A DNA stretch of 64,000 nt from assembly GCF_000702445.1 (NCBI RefSeq), contig NZ_JNIF01000004.1, positions 868,001 to 932,000 of the forward strand, in the 5' to 3' direction. The first letter of the stretch is position 1; every line of letters begins with the position of its first letter. The notes beneath the pieces were generated by a model. The model saw nothing but the letters and a program-made list of their open reading frames with translations. It was not told the DNA's origin and did no database searches. The DNA is from Bryobacter aggregatus MPL3. GTDB taxonomy: Bacteria > Acidobacteriota > Terriglobia > Bryobacterales > Bryobacteraceae. Positions 8,874-18,800 of the stretch are shown piece by piece. The translations under genes were made by a program, and so were the position numbers.

Positions 8874-10130
8874 ATGATATTGAGCATGCTGAGAAGTCTG
8901 TTATTGGTTTTCTTTGCCTTAGATGGATTGGCGCAAGGGATTTCCCTGAGTGAGTACGCAGGGCGCCGCGAAGCCTTACGGAAGACTTTGACGGATGGGG
9001 TAGTCGTGATGTGGGCCGCGCAACCTCCTCCCGATATCTATGATCGGAATGGCGTGTTCCAGGAGCAGTACTTCTTCTATCTGACGGGCTGGAAGGAGCC
9101 GAATGCGGCTCTTTTGTTGTGTGGGGCCTGTCCGGCGGGAAGCCGGGAAGTGCTGTTTCTGCCCAAGCGCAACGCGCGCAAGGAGATCTTTGAAGGGCCC
9201 CAGGTAGCGCCAGGAGACCGGGATGCCGTGGCCAAGACGGGTTTTGCGACGGTGCTTCCGTTTGAGAAGTTGGAGGGCACGATTGCCCGTGCGCTGGAAT
9301 CAGCAGGAGACCTGTATACCCTGTTCGATGGCCATGAGACGACGCTGGCTAAGATTGCCCCTCTGCGCGAGGTGAAAGACGTCAAGATGGCGTTGAATCG
9401 CATGCGCATGAAGAAGAGCGATGCGGAGATTGCATTGCTGCAGAATGCGGTGGATGCGAGCGTGGCCGCGCATCTGGAGAGCTGGACGGTAACGAAGCCG
9501 GGCTTGTACGAGTATGAAGTGTCGGCTGTGATGCAGCAGGTCTACTATTCAAAAGGTTGTGAGAGAAACGCCTATCCGCCGACTGTCGGGAGTGGTCCGA
9601 ATAGCGTGATCCTGCATTACTCGGCGAACAAGCGGCGGATGGATGCCGGGGACGTGATGGTGTTGGATGTAGCTGCCGAATGTTCGATGTACGCGGCTGA
9701 CATTACGCGCACCATTCCCGTCGATGGTACCTGGACTGAACGGCAGAAGCAGATTTACCAGATGGTGCTGGGGGCGCAGCAGGCGGTCATCGATGCCGCC
9801 AAGCCCGGCATGTTGTTGAGCGAGATGACAAAGATTGCCCGCGATTATTTCGACAAGCAAGGCAATGGACCGAATGGCAAGCCGTGGGGTAGCTATCTGA
9901 CGCATGGGGTGAGTCATCATATTGGGCTGGATGTACATGATCCCTTCGATCCTGCGATGCCGCTGCCGGAGGGCGCGGTGATTACGGTGGAGCCTGGGCT
10001 GTATTTGCCCGAGGAGAATCTTGGCGTCCGGATTGAGGACATGATTGTGTTGACGAAGGACGGGTCGCGCTTGATGACGAGCGCGTTGCCGCGGGAACCT
10101 GATGAGATTGAGCGGAGGATGAAGCACTGA
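8874..10130 (+). CDS. Secreted M24 family Xaa-Pro aminopeptidase
   Basis: Metallopeptidase cleaving N-terminal residues ahead of proline; pita-bread fold with two metals. A signal peptide follows the start (MLRSLLLVFFALDGLAQG). The N-terminal creatinase-like domain runs to ~165; the catalytic domain carries metal ligands in VLDVAAECSMYAADITRT (two Asp), HGVSHHIGLDVHD (His), VEPGLY (Glu) and VRIEDMIV (Glu). Two ATG codons compete, 8874 and 8886, both giving the same signal peptide; TTG 8850 is also open but less likely. It is divergent from the small methyltransferase-like gene with about 14 bp between starts. About 418 aa. Confidence 0.9.
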   Translation: MILSMLRSLLLVFFALDGLAQGISLSEYAGRREALRKTLTDGVVVMWAAQPPPDIYDRNGVFQEQYFFYLTGWKEPNAALLLCGACPAGSREVLFLPKRNARKEIFEGPQVAPGDRDAVAKTGFATVLPFEKLEGTIARALESAGDLYTLFDGHETTLAKIAPLREVKDVKMALNRMRMKKSDAEIALLQNAVDASVAAHLESWTVTKPGLYEYEVSAVMQQVYYSKGCERNAYPPTVGSGPNSVILHYSANKRRMDAGDVMVLDVAAECSMYAADITRTIPVDGTWTERQKQIYQMVLGAQQAVIDAAKPGMLLSEMTKIARDYFDKQGNGPNGKPWGSYLTHGVSHHIGLDVHDPFDPAMPLPEGAVITVEPGLYLPEENLGVRIEDMIVLTKDGSRLMTSALPREPDEIERRMKH

Positions 10131-10147
10131 GCGCAGCGCGCAGGCAG

Positions 10148-11995
10148 TTGGGATATCTGGGCGGGCTGCTGAGCGTTTGCTTCGCGGTGGCGCTGCTCTT
10201 TGGTTGGTCGCAGGCGGCTTCGCAATTGGATGGCCAGGCCTATGACTGGCTGTTTTCTGTCAATCAGCCGGAGAACTGGAAGCCCAAGGCGATGCTGCTG
10301 GCCATTGATGAGGGCAGCCTCATTGAGATTGGCGGTGCTCGTCATCTGCGGCAAGCGCTGGCCGATGCACTCGACGAAGTGTGTGCGGCCAAGCCGCTGG
10401 CGATCGCAGTCGACTTGATGCTTTCGACGACCGAGGAACCGAAGAGCGATCAGGCGCTGGAACGTGCGTTCCAAAAGTGTCCGAGCGTTGTGCTGGGCAC
10501 CGACATCATGCGCGATGGCTTGCAATGGGAAGAGCCGACGGCCGCATTCCGCAAAGTGGCTGCGTCCTTGGGACACGTGCATGCCGATCCGGACCCGGTG
10601 AGCCGGCGGATTCCGCTGGAGAAGGCTGTGGCGGCCAGGCGGTATTGGGCTTTGGCGCTGGAGGCGTTTCGGCTGTCGCGGCAGTCGGGGCCGATCCTCG
10701 AAACTCCGGAGGACTTGGAAGTGGGGATGACGAAGGTGCCTGCGGCGCGGCCGACGGCGCGTAGTGTCTATATTCGCTATGCACCGGCTCCAATTCCGCA
10801 AGTGAGCTTGAAGGAATTGCGTAAGAACCCTGCCTCGGCACTCTTGTTTAGCGGCAAAGTGGTCTTTGTCGGGTATACCGACCAGAGTTCCGCTCGCGAC
10901 CGCCTGATGACGCCGATGGGGCATCTGATGACCGGTGTCGAGATCCACGCGAATCTGTTTGAGACGCTGCAACAAGGGGTGTTTCTCGAAGATGCGCCAG
11001 TGAGTTTTCCGGTGCTGTTGACCTTGATTGCCGTTGTGGGCGCGGGGCTGATCTTTGTGTTTCTGAGCGGGTCGATTGCCTGGGTGTCAGCCGCCGCGTG
11101 GCTGGTGTTGATTCATTTTGTGCCGCAGTGGTTGTTCTGGGACAATCTGTTTCTGCGGCCGACCATGCCACTGACCGGTGTCTGGCTGGCGACGATTGCA
11201 TCGGCGAGCTTCCATTACTTTGTGATTCGCCGGCAGTGGAAGAAGAGCGAAGCGGACAAGAATCGCTACCAGCAGGCGATCCATTTTGTGACGCACGAGA
11301 TGAAGACTCCGCTGACGGCGATCCAGGGGTCGAGCGAGATCATGAGCCGCTACAAGCTCAACGAAGACAAGCAGAAGCAGATTGCGCAGATGATTCATGC
11401 CGAGTCGAAAAGATTGGCGAGCATGATCCAAACTTTCCTCGATGTGGAACGTCTTGCGGAAGGTGAGATTGAGCTCAAGCGCGAGGTGTTTGGGTTGAAC
11501 GATGTGTTGCTGGCGGCGCTGGACCGGGCGCGGGTGCTGGCCGAGAAGAAAGAGATGGCGATGAGCGTGGGCGCGATTCCGGCGGGGCAGTTGCGAGGCG
11601 ATAAGGAGCTTCTGGAGTATGCGATTTATAATCTGTTAAATAACGCCGTGAAGTATTCCCCCGAATCGACTGGCATTGAATGCAATTGCGTGGTGGAGAG
11701 CGGTAAGGTGAAGATCGCGATCCGCGATCATGGCATGGGCATGGAGCCGCAGGATCTGAAGAAGATTTTTGATCGATTCTATCGCTCCAAGCGCGCAGAG
11801 GAGAGCGGGATTTCGGGCACTGGAATCGGCTTGAGTATTGTGAATGAGATCGTGCAGCAACATGAGGGACGGATCGACGTGGAGAGCGAATTGGGCGTTG
11901 GAAGTGTATTTACGGTAATTCTGCCTTTTCGGCCAAGTGCTTCGGTAGACTCGGAAGTAGGGAATGCCAATCAGCGCACCACTATTGCTCGTTGA
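10148..11995 (+). CDS. CHASE2-domain sensor histidine kinase
   Basis: Membrane sensor kinase. Domains: N-terminal membrane helix (~2-22), extracytoplasmic CHASE2 domain (~30-280, with LAIAVDLMLS and GKVVFVGYTD), three closely spaced helices (~287-360), HisKA with phosphorylation site His383 in HFVTHEMKTPLTAI, and HATPase_c with N, G1 and G2 boxes (YNLLNNAVKY, DHGMGM, GTGIGLSI). Its last 32 bases overlap the response regulator, so the two form a two-component pair. The start is TTG 10148 by default; CTG 10127 would add SAARRQ, a positive N-in flank, and overlap the previous stop. No ATG is available. Confidence 0.9.
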   Translation: MGYLGGLLSVCFAVALLFGWSQAASQLDGQAYDWLFSVNQPENWKPKAMLLAIDEGSLIEIGGARHLRQALADALDEVCAAKPLAIAVDLMLSTTEEPKSDQALERAFQKCPSVVLGTDIMRDGLQWEEPTAAFRKVAASLGHVHADPDPVSRRIPLEKAVAARRYWALALEAFRLSRQSGPILETPEDLEVGMTKVPAARPTARSVYIRYAPAPIPQVSLKELRKNPASALLFSGKVVFVGYTDQSSARDRLMTPMGHLMTGVEIHANLFETLQQGVFLEDAPVSFPVLLTLIAVVGAGLIFVFLSGSIAWVSAAAWLVLIHFVPQWLFWDNLFLRPTMPLTGVWLATIASASFHYFVIRRQWKKSEADKNRYQQAIHFVTHEMKTPLTAIQGSSEIMSRYKLNEDKQKQIAQMIHAESKRLASMIQTFLDVERLAEGEIELKREVFGLNDVLLAALDRARVLAEKKEMAMSVGAIPAGQLRGDKELLEYAIYNLLNNAVKYSPESTGIECNCVVESGKVKIAIRDHGMGMEPQDLKKIFDRFYRSKRAEESGISGTGIGLSIVNEIVQQHEGRIDVESELGVGSVFTVILPFRPSASVDSEVGNANQRTTIAR

Positions 11996-13298
11996 AGACG
12001 ATACGAGCGTCCGGAATACACTTCTCACGTTTCTTGATCTGGAAGGCTACAAGGTGGAAGCCGTCTCAAGCACGCGTGCGGCCATGGAGAAGCTGCTGCA
12101 TGCGGCCTATCCGATTGTGATCAGCGATATCTATCTGGACGAGCGGACTGGGCTCGACGTGCTGCGTGCGGCCAAGGAAGCAAGCAGCGAGTGCCGCGTG
12201 ATCCTGATGAGCGCGCGCGGGAGCATGGAGACCGTGATGGCCGCTACTCGCGGCGGCGCCTTTGAGTATTTGGCGAAGCCGTTTGAACTGGATGAGTTAC
12301 TGAACGCAATCCAGAAGGCGGAACTTGAAATCGAGGGAGCGGCGAATCAGGATCGGGAGACCGATATCGATGATTTGCCCGAGACCGAGATGATCGGTAG
12401 CTCGACCAAGATGATCGAGATCTATAAGACACTCAGCCAGGTGGCGCCGACCGATGCGACGGTGTTGATCACGGGCGAGACCGGAACCGGGAAGGAACTG
12501 GTGGCGCGCATGATCCATACGAATTCGAAGCGTGTGATCGGTCCCTTTGTTCCGGTGGACTGTGGCGGCATTGCGCCGTCGCTGCTCGAGAGCGAGTTGT
12601 TTGGCGCGATGAAGGGGAGCTATACGGGAGCCGATCGCGACCGCGTGGGTGTGTTTGAGGCAGCCAATAAGGGCACTGTATTTCTTGATGAAATCGGTGA
12701 GATTGACCCGGCTTTCCAATTGAAGTTATTACGTTTTCTGCAAGAGCGGGAGATCCGGCCAGTGGGCTCGAACCGGGCGAAGACCGTCGATGTGCGGGTG
12801 GTTGCGGCGACCAATCGCGACCTGCAGAAGATGGTGGAGGAAGGGAAGTTTCGCGAAGACCTCTGGTTCCGCCTGAACGTCGTGCGGATTCCATTGCCTT
12901 CGCTGCGGGATCGGCGGAGCGATATCGCGCTGCTGTCGCACTTCTTTCTACGGAAGTACAACGAGCGCTACGAACTGAATGCCATCTTGACCGCGAGCGG
13001 GCAAAAGGCGCTCAGCGAGTTTGCCTGGCCGGGCAATGTGCGGCAGTTGCAGCATACGGTGGAACGCTTGGTGATTCTGGCGCCGGGTGGGCGCATTGAC
13101 GCTGAAGCAGTGGAGGATGCACTGCGCGATTCCGACCAGGAAGATACTGCTGTGACGGAGAGCCTGCGCGATACTGAGCGGGAACAGATTCTGAAGGTGC
13201 TCGAAGCAACCAGCCAGAACAAGAGCCGCGCGGCAAAGATTCTGGGCATCGAACGCAAGACGCTGTATCGCAAGCTGGAGCGGATGGGCCTGCTTTAG
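11964..13298 (+). CDS. NtrC-family sigma-54-dependent response regulator with GSYTGA loop
   Basis: Transcription activator. REC domain (~5-118) with acidic pocket E11-D13, phospho-acceptor Asp55, Ser83 and Lys105; AAA+ domain with Walker A GETGTGKE (171-178) and Walker B GTVFLDEIGE (237-246); Fis-type helix-turn-helix at the C-terminus (SRAAKILGIERKTLYRKLE). The sigma-54 contact loop reads GSYTGA (218-223) instead of GAFTGA. Phe-to-Tyr is a conservative change known in active activators; Ala-to-Ser is less usual. It is read from the CHASE2 kinase transcript (32-bp overlap) and is its obvious partner. Targets would have -24/-12 promoters; none was identified here. Confidence 0.93.
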   Translation: MPISAPLLLVEDDTSVRNTLLTFLDLEGYKVEAVSSTRAAMEKLLHAAYPIVISDIYLDERTGLDVLRAAKEASSECRVILMSARGSMETVMAATRGGAFEYLAKPFELDELLNAIQKAELEIEGAANQDRETDIDDLPETEMIGSSTKMIEIYKTLSQVAPTDATVLITGETGTGKELVARMIHTNSKRVIGPFVPVDCGGIAPSLLESELFGAMKGSYTGADRDRVGVFEAANKGTVFLDEIGEIDPAFQLKLLRFLQEREIRPVGSNRAKTVDVRVVAATNRDLQKMVEEGKFREDLWFRLNVVRIPLPSLRDRRSDIALLSHFFLRKYNERYELNAILTASGQKALSEFAWPGNVRQLQHTVERLVILAPGGRIDAEAVEDALRDSDQEDTAVTESLRDTEREQILKVLEATSQNKSRAAKILGIERKTLYRKLERMGLL

Positions 13299-14263
13299 GA
13301 CTGGCGCGGGAAGTAGCCGGTCTTGTGCCGGAAGCTGAGTTGGGGGATCTTCGAGCGGATGCGGATCTTGCGGAAGCTCGCGTCGTCGCTAGGCTGATTG
13401 CTGGTGTAGGCCAGATCGTAGGTGGCTCGCAGCATGGCCGAGATCTGGGTGAATGCTTCCTTGAGGTGCTTGTCTTCGGCGGCGTCGAAATCGAGACCAC
13501 CAGTCTCTTGGGCGAGCCGCTTCATGACGGAGCGTCCGTACTTGTTCCTGGCCGTTACCACTTTGTCTTTGCGGAGCTCGGTGTAGCGGAGCGCAAAGAT
13601 GGTGGCGCTATATTCTTGCGCTGCTTCGATCGCATCCATGAGATTGTGCGCGCTCGAGTTTTCTTCACCGTCCGAGAGCAGGATGATCGCGCGGCGTCCT
13701 TCCTGGTTGGCCATCTCTTTTGCCGTATGGAAGATCGCGTCGTAGAAGGCCGTGCCGCCGTGGCGCAGCTCTTGCGGGCCGAGGCGCGGGAGCTGTGAGA
13801 CGTTCTTCGCCTTCTGGTAGTCCTCAAGCGCATCGTCGAGATAGTCGGCCTGATGGTGGAAGGGCGAGGCGAGACGTACCGAGTTGCCGAAGCAGACGAG
13901 CATGGCCTGATCGCGCGGGGTGAGGACGGTTTTGAGGAAATGGTGCAGGTCGCGACGGTGGTCCTTGAGGAACTTCTGCTGGGAGCCGGAGATGTCGGCG
14001 ATGATGGCGATGCTCAGGGGCGAATCGGAGGCACGGGAGAAGAAGGCGATCTTCTGCGGGGCGCCGTCTTCGGTGACTTCGAGGTCGTTCGCTGTGAGAG
14101 TCTGCACCCATTGGCCGCGCGCGTCACGAGCGGTGAAGGGGACATTCACCAGATTGACGTCCACCTTGATGGCGTCTTGCGCGCTCAAAAGCAGCGGAGT
14201 GAACAGAAAGTTTCGACGGAGCATGCCAAGATCAGTACGCTTGAGCGCCGGGATCGGTGGCAT
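13295..14263 (-). CDS. Secreted VWFA-related protein
   Basis: von Willebrand factor A domain protein of the acidobacterial VWFA-related type. The signal peptide (LRRNFLFTPLLLSA) is followed by a short beta domain (VNLVNVPFTARDARGQWV), then the VWA domain with a complete MIDAS start IADISGSQQ (DxSxS) and the IILLSDGEEN strand. This predicts metal-dependent protein binding at the cell surface or periplasm; the partner is unknown. ATG 14263 is preferred over the internal ATG 14224 because AAGGTG lies seven bases ahead of it. It converges on the response regulator with a 4-bp overlap. Confidence 0.85.
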   Translation of the reverse strand: MPPIPALKRTDLGMLRRNFLFTPLLLSAQDAIKVDVNLVNVPFTARDARGQWVQTLTANDLEVTEDGAPQKIAFFSRASDSPLSIAIIADISGSQQKFLKDHRRDLHHFLKTVLTPRDQAMLVCFGNSVRLASPFHHQADYLDDALEDYQKAKNVSQLPRLGPQELRHGGTAFYDAIFHTAKEMANQEGRRAIILLSDGEENSSAHNLMDAIEAAQEYSATIFALRYTELRKDKVVTARNKYGRSVMKRLAQETGGLDFDAAEDKHLKEAFTQISAMLRATYDLAYTSNQPSDDASFRKIRIRSKIPQLSFRHKTGYFPRQS

Positions 14264-14383
14264 GCGAGTTCACCTTAAATGGAACCTGGGTACACGTGAC
14301 TGCAGTAGCGCCAGTCGCTCACGAGCTGGTCGTCGAGAATTGTCGTTGGCTGTTGTTCCACAGTGTTGTTCCGGCGAGGACCG

Positions 14384-15793
14384 TTAGGCAAGGATCCCTT
14401 TGACGACTTCGCCGTGCACGTCCGTCAGCCGGAAGTTGCGGCCGGCGTACTTGTAGGTGAGCTTGAGATGGTCCAGCCCAAGCAGGTGCAGGATGGTCGC
14501 GTGGAGGTCGTGGAAGTGGACCTTGTTCTCCACCGCGTAATAGCCGTAGTCGTCGGTAGAGCCGTAGCTGAGACCGGGCTTCACGCCGCCGCCTGCCATC
14601 CACATGGTGAAGGCCTCGGGGTTGTGATCGCGGCCGTCTGAACCTTGCGCCGTCGGGGTGCGGCCAAACTCGCCACCCCAGAGCACGAGCGTGTCCTTGA
14701 GGAGCCCGCGAGTCTTGAGGTCGTGGAGCAGCGCGGCGATTGGTTTGTCGACTTCAGCGGCGTTCTGTTCGTGATCACGCTTGAGGTGTTCATGCTGGTC
14801 CCACTTGTAGGTGTGGCTGACCTGGACGAAGCGCACTCCCTTCTCTGAGAAGCGGCGGGCCATCAGGCATTGGCGGCCGAAGTCTTCGGTGAGCGGATTG
14901 TCGAGGCCGTACATCTTCTTGGTGGCCTCCGATTCGTTGCTGAGGTCCTGCAGATCGGGCGCCTCGGCCTGCATGCGGAAGGCGAGTTCAAAGGATTCGA
15001 TGCGGCCTTCGAGAGCGCGGTCGGGTCCAGTCATCTCCAACTGCTTGCGGTTGAGAATCTGGCTGTAGTCGATCTCGTGGCGCTGGATTTCGCGGGGCGT
15101 CTCTTTGTTCGAGATGAAGGGAATGCGTGCGTCCTTGGCCGCGATGCCGACCGAGCCGATCGCGGTGCCCGCGTAGGGCGCAGGCAGGAAGGCGGAGCCG
15201 AAGTTGTTCGCGCCGCCATGCGACTGGGTGGGGCAGATGGTGAGGAAGCCGGGCATCGACGAGTTCTCGGTGCCGAGTCCGTAGGTGATCCAGGAACCCA
15301 TGCTCGGGCGGACGAAGGTGTCAGAGCCGGTGTGGAGTTCCAGCAGCGCGCCGCCGTGGCGCGAGTTCGAGCCGTACATCGATTTCACGATGCAGAGGTC
15401 GTCGACGCACTTGGCGATCTCTGGAAACAAGCTGCTGACCCAGGCGCCGCTTTGGCCATACTGCTTGAAGCTCCAGGGCGATTGCAGCAGATTGAAGGTT
15501 TCGCTTGAGACAACCTTGGGACGTGCAAAGGGCAGCGGTTTGCCGTGGTCGCGCTTGAGCAGCGGCTTGTAATCGAAGGTATCGACTTGCGAGGGGCCAC
15601 CGTGCATGAACAGGAAAATCACTCGCTTTGCTTTCGCTGGAAAGTGCGGCGCGCGCGGATCGAGCGGTCCACGCTTTTCTTCCGCGCCGAGCAGACCGGC
15701 GAGTGCGAGACTGCCGAAGCCGGCGCTTGAGACCTGCAGCAGATCGCGACGGGAAAGAGTCTTGTTGAGATGTGCGTTCCAGTGTGGGTTCAT
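14384..15793 (-). CDS. DUF1501 protein, pair 1 (Tat-exported)
   Basis: 469-residue protein of the DUF1501 family (sulfatase/alkaline-phosphatase-like fold), exported by the Tat route: the N-terminus has SRRDLLQVSSAGFGSLALAG. Family landmarks are FLFMHGGPSQVDTFDYKP, LVLWGGEFGRTPTAQG with GRDHNP, and a C-terminal LHATILHLLGLDH segment that supplies metal-type His/Asp. The enzymatic activity of the family is unproven. It sits 9 bp downstream of the DUF1553 cytochrome gene and is surely cotranscribed. The two other DUF1501 genes here differ clearly in sequence. Confidence 0.9.
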   Translation of the reverse strand: MNPHWNAHLNKTLSRRDLLQVSSAGFGSLALAGLLGAEEKRGPLDPRAPHFPAKAKRVIFLFMHGGPSQVDTFDYKPLLKRDHGKPLPFARPKVVSSETFNLLQSPWSFKQYGQSGAWVSSLFPEIAKCVDDLCIVKSMYGSNSRHGGALLELHTGSDTFVRPSMGSWITYGLGTENSSMPGFLTICPTQSHGGANNFGSAFLPAPYAGTAIGSVGIAAKDARIPFISNKETPREIQRHEIDYSQILNRKQLEMTGPDRALEGRIESFELAFRMQAEAPDLQDLSNESEATKKMYGLDNPLTEDFGRQCLMARRFSEKGVRFVQVSHTYKWDQHEHLKRDHEQNAAEVDKPIAALLHDLKTRGLLKDTLVLWGGEFGRTPTAQGSDGRDHNPEAFTMWMAGGGVKPGLSYGSTDDYGYYAVENKVHFHDLHATILHLLGLDHLKLTYKYAGRNFRLTDVHGEVVKGILA

Positions 15794-15802
15794 GGGCTCG
15801 AC

Positions 15803-18800
15803 CTAGTTCAGATAGATGAATTCGTTGGTTGCCAGGAGTGACTTGCAGAAGCTTTGCCAAGCCTTGGCGTTGTCGCCTTTCCAGTCCTTCTCGATGCTGC
15901 CGAGGAAGGTGAGGGCCTGGTCGATCTCCTGTGCTGTCGGAGGACGGGACAGTGCCCGTTCATAAGCTTGGCGGATGCGGCCCTGGTTGTCGAGGGTCTG
16001 GTCGGCCAGCAGGGAGTCTGCCATCTTGCGGCTGTGGATGAGGATGACGGAGCTGTTCATCATGAACAGCGCTTGCGGGGCGACGACGGTGGCGTCGCGA
16101 TCGCCATTGGACATGGTGGGGTCGGGAAGATCGAAGGCCGAGAATACCTCGTACATCGAACTGCGGACGACCGGCACGTAGACGGAGCGGATGGGGCGAT
16201 CGTAGTCGACAGAGCCGCCCTTCGAGGTATTGGCGACATAGGCGCGATCTTTGTAATCGAGGATGGTGCCGCCCATCTTGGTGGTAAGTTCGCCCGAGCT
16301 GGACATCACGCCGTCGCGGATGGCTTCTGCCTCGAGACGGCGGCGCGGGAAGCGCCAGAGCAGGACATTCTCGGGGTCGGCTTCGTTTGCCTTCGCGTCG
16401 AGGGTGCTGCTCATCTGATAGGCGTTGGTGAGCATCATCTCGCGGTGCATGGCCTTGATCGACCACTTATTTTCGATGAAACGCAGCGCGAGGTAATCGA
16501 GCAAGGGCTGGTTGGTTGGGGCTTCGCCGAGGCGGCCAAAGTTATCGACGCTGGGGACAATACCACGGCCAAAATGATTGCGCCAGATGCGGTTGACCAT
16601 CACGCGGCTGGTGAGCGGATGATCGGGTTGGGTGAGCCATTGAGCCAACTGGAGCCGGCCGCTGGTCTTGTCGCCGATCTCGGGCAGCTTCTTGCCATCA
16701 ATGACGCTGAGGAAGTGGCGGGGCACGGTTTCGCCGAGAGTCCAGTGGCTGCCGCGGGTGTGGATTTGGGTGTCGGCGATCTGGTCGCCTTCGGTGACGC
16801 CCATCGCCTTCGGGAAGTCGGGCGTTGCTTTCTCGAGAGTTTTTAGCTCTTCGTCGAAGACCTTCAGCTTGGCTTTGGCAGCTTCGCTGTAATAGCGGCG
16901 GGCATTGGCCGGCGCGCGGAAGGGACCGAACTTCTCTTCAAGAAAAGCTAGCAGCGGCTTGAGTGCGGCGTTGTCCTTGTCGCGAAGCGCTTGCTGGAAT
17001 TTCGACTCGTACTGTGCGGCCAGAGCTGGCGTTTTCTCCTTGGTTTCCCATTCATAGAGGGCAGAGGCTGGCGCGCCTTGCGAGCGGTCGAAGAAGTCCA
17101 TCAGTTGTTCGAGAATCGTCGGGTTCACCTTGTGCAGCGCTGCGATCTGGACGGGGGTGAGCGGCGTCTCTTTAGCCGTGTGAGGGGACAGGAGGAGCTT
17201 GTCGAATTTGGGGAACTTGCTGGCATGCTCCATGCGGATGGTGTTCTTCCCACGCTGGAGTTGGACAATCGCGAGATAGGTCCAGCCTGGCGTCTCGGGC
17301 GACGCGGCGCGATTCTGCACTGGAGGCAGACCTTGCAACACCCAAGTGCCGTTCACGAAAATGTCGGCAGTGCCAGCGCCTCGTTCCTGGTCGAGAATAT
17401 CCAACTGGTATTGGCCCGCTTTCGGTATATCAAAGCTAAAGTCGATGGTCTTGCCGTCGTTCTTGGGCGGTGAGGCGAGAGAGATTCCTTGGGAGCTGGT
17501 TTCGACAGGAGCGATCCGGATTTCCTGGTCGTGCTGCAGACGAGCCGATGCCAGCAGATACGCACCGACATGGTTCTTGGCATCGTTGGTGAGCGTGTCG
17601 TTCTCGCTTTTGGTGATGGCGGAGATCTCTTTCCGTTTGGCTTCGATTTTCGCTTCGTGCGCCGCCAACTGATCGCGCTGTTCTTTGGGCGCGAGGACGT
17701 ATTCGTGCCACTTGGCAACCACCTTGAAGTTCTCCATGGTCTTCGACGATTTGAAGATGCCCGCCATGCCGTAGTAGTCGGCGGTGGGGATCGGGTCGAA
17801 CTTGTGATCGTGGCAGCGGGCACAACCGACAGTCATGCCCATGAAGGCACGCGCCGTGGTGTCGAGTTGCTCGTCGACAATATCCATCTCCATCTTTTTC
17901 GGGTCGTCTTCAGCGAGCATCTTGGCGCCAAGACTCAGGAAACCGGTGGCGGTCCAGCGCTCGAATGTGGTCTGCAGGTCGGAGCTTTCGGGTAGCAGAT
18001 CACCAGCAAGTTGCTCGGTGAGGAATTGATCGTAGGGCTTGTCTTTGTTGAAGGCGGCGATGACGTAGTCGCGATAGCGGAAGGCGTTCTTGTAGACCAG
18101 GTTCTCGTCGAGACCGTTCGAATCGGCATAGCGGGCGACGTCGAGCCAATGGCGGCCCCAGCGCTCGCCGTAGCGGGGTGAGGCGAGCAGGCGGTCGATC
18201 AGATTCGGGTAGGCTTGCGGGCTGTTGTCGGCGAGGAAGGACTGGACTTCGACTGGCGTGGGCGGGAGTCCGATCAGATCATAAGTGGCGCGGCGGATGA
18301 GGGTTCGTTTGTCGGCGGGAGGGGCAGGGGAGAGACCTTTCGCCTCGAGTGATTTTAAGAGAAAGGCATCGATCGGCGACTTCGCCCAGGTGGCGTTCTT
18401 CAACTCCGGAGTCTTCGGCATCGTGGGCTTGATGAAGGCCCAGTAAGTCTTCGGTGCCGCGCTGGTGGTGAGAGGATTCCCCCAGGGCGCACCCATCTCA
18501 ATCCATTGGGCAAGCATGGCGAGATCGGCGTCCTTCATCTTCGGGCCGGGCGGCATTTTCAAGGCGCCGGCCGTGTGTAATACAGCTTTGAGCAGCAGGC
18601 TTTCGGCAGGATTGCCGGGGGTGATGGAGGGGCCGCGCGAGCCACCCTTGAGCACCATCTCACGCGTGTCGAGACGCAGGCTCCCCATGATCGGCTGACT
18701 GGTGGCGGAGTGGCATGCCAGACACTGCTTCACCAGGATGGGACGGATGTTTTTTTCAAAGAAAGCAGGGCCATCGACTTGGCTGAAGGCAGGGAGGATT

